Shown: one piece after another, positions 5,007 through 7,346 of the stretch
Layout of the letters: every line of letters begins with the position of its first letter
Numbering within the stretch: the stretch's first letter is position 1
Source: Vulcanimicrobiota bacterium
GTDB taxonomy: Bacteria > Vulcanimicrobiota > Vulcanimicrobiia > Vulcanimicrobiales > Vulcanimicrobiaceae
Direction: 5' to 3'
Assembly: GCA_014304965.1 (NCBI GenBank)
Contig: JACRTZ010000153.1
Span: 1-7,346 of the forward strand
DNA: 7,346 nt
Translations under genes and position numbers: made by a program
Notes under the pieces: model-generated
Told to the model about the DNA's origin: nothing
Databases searched by the model: none
The model's input: only the letters and a program-made list of their open reading frames with translations

Positions 5007-6141
5007 CGGCTCCTTCACGGTTCCAGGCGCGGGCGTGTTCGGCGATGCGCCGATAGCCTTCGCGAATCGCGTCCATCGGACCAACGAAGCTCGTGCGCAC
5101 CCAGCCGCGCAGTGAGGTCGCGAAGATGTGGCCGGGCACGGCCACGACGTCGCGCTCGTCGATCAGCGACTCCACGAATCGGAGCGTGTCCTTGGCGCCG
5201 ACCTTCAGGCAGAGGTAAAAAGCCGCGTCGGGCTCGATGCACTCGAGACCCGCGTCGCGGGCCGCCCCCAGCGCACCCTCGCGCTGCCGTGCATACCAGG
5301 GCTGCTGCGTGGCGAGGTCATTGGAAACGAAGATGTCGTAGGCGATGCGTTGCGCGTACGTGTTGGCACAGGACGTCGCCCAGCCGTGCATCTTCACGAT
5401 CTGCGGCATCGCGTCGGCCGGCGCGAACAGCCAGCCCAGCCGCATGCCGGTCATTGCGTTCGACTTCGAAAGCGAGTTGATCGCAATCGTATACGGATAG
5501 ATCTTACCGAACTCGGCGGCGTCGGGCGTGTAGGTCAGCTCGCGATAGATCTCGTCGTGCAAGATGTACACGGGCGGACCGGAACGCGCAAGTAGCGCGT
5601 CGGCAATTTTCTTCCCCGCAGCGCGATCGATCACGCGGCCCGTCGGGTTGCAGGGTGAACAGAGGACGATCATCCGCGTGTTCGGGCCGAGCGCCGAAAG
5701 AATCGCGTCGGCATCGAAGCGGAAGCCGCTGGATTCCGGCATCACCACGCGGCGCAGCGCGATGCCTTCGATCTCCGCAACCTTCGCGTATACGGGGAAC
5801 GCCGGCTCGACGAGGAGCAGCTCGTCGCGCGCCGGATCGAGCAGCGTCTTGATCGCGATGTAGACGGCCTCTTGCGAACCCGTCATGATGCAGACGTTGT
5901 CCGCGACATCGAGCCCGGGATAGGCGTAGTGTTTGGCGATCGCTTCGCGCAAGTCGGCGTCGCCGATGTTCGTGGAATAGCGGCAGCCGTTCTCCGCAAC
6001 CCAGCGCGACGCGTAATCGAAGTGCCGCATGTCGGGCATCAAGGTCGGTTCGCCCATCCCGAGATTGATCGAGGTCGGCTTGCGCCGAGCGTGGAGCGCA
6101 CGAATCGTCGAACCGCCGACGTTTTCGATCATGGGATTCAT
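4987..6141 (-). CDS. Class I/II pyridoxal-phosphate aminotransferase, probable succinyl-diaminopimelate aminotransferase
   Basis: This is a 384-residue fold-type I PLP enzyme of the aspartate aminotransferase superfamily. Visible active-site elements: GSQEAVYIA (88-96) of the phosphate-binding region; CNPTGRV (164-170) with Asn165; HDEIYRE (195-201) with Asp196 and Tyr199; the Schiff-base lysine in SLSKSNAMTG (223-232) at Lys226; MRLGW with Arg234; and GWVRTSF (346-352) with the carboxylate-binding Arg349. The ATG start overlaps the dapD stop as ATGA (6138-6141), fixing the start and arguing for tight co-expression. Because it follows dapD, the best guess is DapC, which transaminates N-succinyl-2-amino-6-ketopimelate with glutamate in the diaminopimelate/lysine route. 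The sequence alone would also fit an aspartate or aromatic aminotransferase, so substrate is inferred from context. Its last six codons overlap the convergent binding-protein gene. Confidence 0.9.
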   Translation of the reverse strand: MNPMIENVGGSTIRALHARRKPTSINLGMGEPTLMPDMRHFDYASRWVAENGCRYSTNIGDADLREAIAKHYAYPGLDVADNVCIMTGSQEAVYIAIKTLLDPARDELLLVEPAFPVYAKVAEIEGIALRRVVMPESSGFRFDADAILSALGPNTRMIVLCSPCNPTGRVIDRAAGKKIADALLARSGPPVYILHDEIYRELTYTPDAAEFGKIYPYTIAINSLSKSNAMTGMRLGWLFAPADAMPQIVKMHGWATSCANTYAQRIAYDIFVSNDLATQQPWYARQREGALGAARDAGLECIEPDAAFYLCLKVGAKDTLRFVESLIDERDVVAVPGHIFATSLRGWVRTSFVGPMDAIREGYRRIAEHARAWNREGAVTLALR

Positions 6142-6986
6142 ACAGCTACTCCGTATTCCCGGATTGCGGCCTCGAGCGACACCTTGCGATCGGTGGACGA
6201 CGTCCGCTCGCCGATGATCAGCGCGCAGGGCGTATTGAATTCGCCGGCCGGAAACTTCTTGGGCAGCGATCCGGGGATGACGACCGCGCGCGCAGGTATC
6301 GCGCCGCGCGAAATGATGGCTTCCCGTCCGCGCACGTCCACGACCGGCGTGCTCGAGGTCAGCACGACCCCGGCGCCGAGAACCGCCTCGCGCCCGACGT
6401 GGACGCCTTCCACCACGATGCAGCGCGAGCCGACGAACGCGCCGTCTTCAACGATGACGGGCTGCGCCTGGGGCGGCTCGAGGACGCCGCCGATGCCGAC
6501 GCCGCCGGCCAGGTGCACATCTTTGCCGATTTGCGCGCACGAACCGACCGTCGCCCAGGTGTCCACCATCGAACGCTCGTCCACGTACGCGCCGATGTTG
6601 ACGAAGCCGGGCATCAAAATCGCGCTGCGTCCCAGGAACGACCCGTAGCGGGCGGTGCCCGGCGGCACGCAGCGCGCACCGAGCGCTTCGAAATTCCGCT
6701 TCGTCGGCAGCTTGTCGTAAAACGAAGGGGGTTCGCCGCGCGCGCCGGGCGCGTCGTCGTAGCGACCCCCGATCGGCACGATGTCGAGCCGGCGAAAATA
6801 GAGCAGGATCGCCTCTTTGACCCAGGCGTGCGTCACCCAGCGCCCGTCAATCGGCTCGCAGACGCGCAGCGCGCCCGTATCGAGCGCCGCGATAACCTCG
6901 TCGACGGCCTCGCCTGGGGATCCCTTCAGGCCGCTCGCGTCCTCTCTTAAGGCGGCAATGCTTTCCTGTAAACGCTGGATGTCCAC
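6138..6986 (-). CDS. dapD: 2,3,4,5-tetrahydropyridine-2,6-dicarboxylate N-succinyltransferase
   Basis: The enzyme transfers succinyl from succinyl-CoA to tetrahydrodipicolinate, committing it to the succinylase branch of diaminopimelate and lysine synthesis in the cytoplasm. The 282 residues have the DapD two-part build. An N-terminal helical domain carries LDTGALRVCEPIDGRWVTH (35-53) and WVKEAILLYFR (55-65). From about 110 a left-handed beta-helix of hexapeptide repeats follows, with MPGFVNIGAYVDE (125-137), SMVDTWATVGSCAQIGKDVH (139-158), GGVGIGGVLEPPQAQP (161-176) and CIVVEGVHVG (189-198). The N-terminal domain and length distinguish it from the shorter acetyl-type DapH. Initiation is at GTG (6986-6984); this matches the usual N-terminal length, although no Shine-Dalgarno is visible. 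It is the first gene of an operon with the overlapping aminotransferase gene and is divergent from the transketolase gene. Confidence 0.97.
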   Translation of the reverse strand: MDIQRLQESIAALREDASGLKGSPGEAVDEVIAALDTGALRVCEPIDGRWVTHAWVKEAILLYFRRLDIVPIGGRYDDAPGARGEPPSFYDKLPTKRNFEALGARCVPPGTARYGSFLGRSAILMPGFVNIGAYVDERSMVDTWATVGSCAQIGKDVHLAGGVGIGGVLEPPQAQPVIVEDGAFVGSRCIVVEGVHVGREAVLGAGVVLTSSTPVVDVRGREAIISRGAIPARAVVIPGSLPKKFPAGEFNTPCALIIGERTSSTDRKVSLEAAIREYGVAV

Positions 6987-7038
6987 GGGGGGCGTGCTTC
7001 GCAGCGCGACCTCGCTCTCCGCTTGGGAACTCGGCCGT

Positions 7039-7074
7039 TCGGTTGGGGTAAAGCCCCTACATCCGGCGAACCGA
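7039..7074. repeat. Nested inverted repeats in the dapD-transketolase intergenic region
   Basis: TCGGTT (7039-7044) is the inverted copy of AACCGA (7069-7074). Directly inside the left arm is a short GGGG-TAAAG-CCCC hairpin (7045-7057). The 116-bp divergent region must hold promoters for both dapD and the transketolase gene, but I find no convincing -35/-10 pairs. The repeats could be an operator or a leader structure; short GC-rich repeats also arise by chance. Confidence 0.2.
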
Positions 7075-7102
7075 GCCGGTCTTGCCTTCCTAGGAGAACC
7101 GA

Positions 7103-7346
7103 GTGGCGAACACGCCCGACGACGAGAAACGCATCAACGCGATCCGCATGCTGTCGATCGACGCAGTGCAAAAAGCAAACTCCGGGCACCCGGGCCTGCC
7201 GCTGGGCGCGGCCGCAATGGCCTTCACGATCTGGACGCGGCATCTCAAGTTTAACGCGGCCGATTCGGAATGGTTCGATCGCGACCGCTTCGTTCTGAGC
7301 GCCGGGCACGGTTCGATGCTGCTCTATTCGTTGATCTATCTCACGG
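7103..7346 (+). CDS. tkt: Transketolase, N-terminal part (3' end outside window)
   Basis: Transketolase is the thiamine-diphosphate enzyme that moves two-carbon units between sugar phosphates in the pentose phosphate or Calvin cycle. A strong Shine-Dalgarno, AGGAG (7092-7096), lies six bases before a GTG at 7103; 81 codons are present and the frame is open to the right edge. The N-terminal cofactor-domain hallmarks are intact: VQKANSGHPGLPLGAA (residues 22-37), with His29 matching the first conserved active-site histidine, and FVLSAGHGSMLLYSLIYL (63-80), with His69 in the GHGS motif. The initial segment KRINAIRMLSIDAVQ is also typical. Transketolases of this type are usually about 650-680 residues, so roughly one eighth is seen. 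A split-subunit (N-terminal-half) transketolase cannot be ruled out, but the sequence looks like the full-length type. Confidence 0.93.
   Translation, partial: MANTPDDEKRINAIRMLSIDAVQKANSGHPGLPLGAAAMAFTIWTRHLKFNAADSEWFDRDRFVLSAGHGSMLLYSLIYLT

Noticed and set aside
6399..6950. Plus-strand open frame inside dapD
   Set aside because: It is antisense to a full set of DapD motifs. Composition (Ala, Arg, Asp rich) is that of a shadow frame.
7023..7054. TTGGGA ... TAAAGC as a promoter for transketolase
   Set aside because: The spacing is 20 bp and both hexamers are poor matches.

Overview
The window reads as chromosomal DNA from a GC-rich, free-living bacterium. Evidence: dense gene packing, ATGA overlaps, GTG and TTG starts, and housekeeping genes (lysine/diaminopimelate synthesis, transketolase, ammonium transport). 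The sequence alone does not fix the phylum. A poorly cultured GC-rich lineage (for example Eremiobacterota-like) is only a guess.

Layout. Positions 3-524 (+) hold the C-terminal part of a membrane protein of unknown function, at about 51% GC. It overlaps by ATGA a glutamate formimidoyltransferase gene (521-1360, +) of clearly higher GC. Converging on it from the minus strand is a run of genes read from about 3490 down to 1382: a MazE-type antitoxin (3453-3205), a MazF endoribonuclease toxin (3200-2862), an Amt ammonium transporter (2779-1541) and a 49-codon membrane microprotein gene (1531-1382). The last has a strong Shine-Dalgarno that overlaps the amt stop codon. On the other side of the mazEF promoter, 3561-3695 (+) is the broken 5' end of an aldehyde dehydrogenase gene, with its ribosome binding site and start intact. 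Then come an orphan periplasmic-binding-protein gene (3795-5006, +) and, converging with a 20-bp tail overlap, a dapD-aminotransferase operon (6986-4987, -). Divergent from dapD is the start of a transketolase gene (7103 to the window end, +).

How the genes work together. DapD and the class I/II aminotransferase (overlapping by ATGA) fit consecutive steps of the succinylase branch of diaminopimelate/lysine synthesis: N-succinylation of tetrahydrodipicolinate, then transamination. Amt imports ammonium; no PII (glnB/glnK) gene lies beside it, and the slot immediately downstream is taken by the single-helix microprotein. MazEF is a complete type II toxin-antitoxin pair. Its promoter is unusually clear (TTGACA, 17-bp spacer, TATATA), and the predicted transcription start falls on the first base of the mazE GTG codon, so a leaderless mRNA is expected.

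The most novel candidate is the amt-linked 49-aa microprotein, whose single helix has small residues at every fourth position (A5, G9, A13, A17). The predicted leaderless mazEF promoter and the aldehyde dehydrogenase remnant are next. No gap between genes exceeds 300 bp. I saw no tRNA, rRNA, CRISPR array, transposase or insertion sequence.
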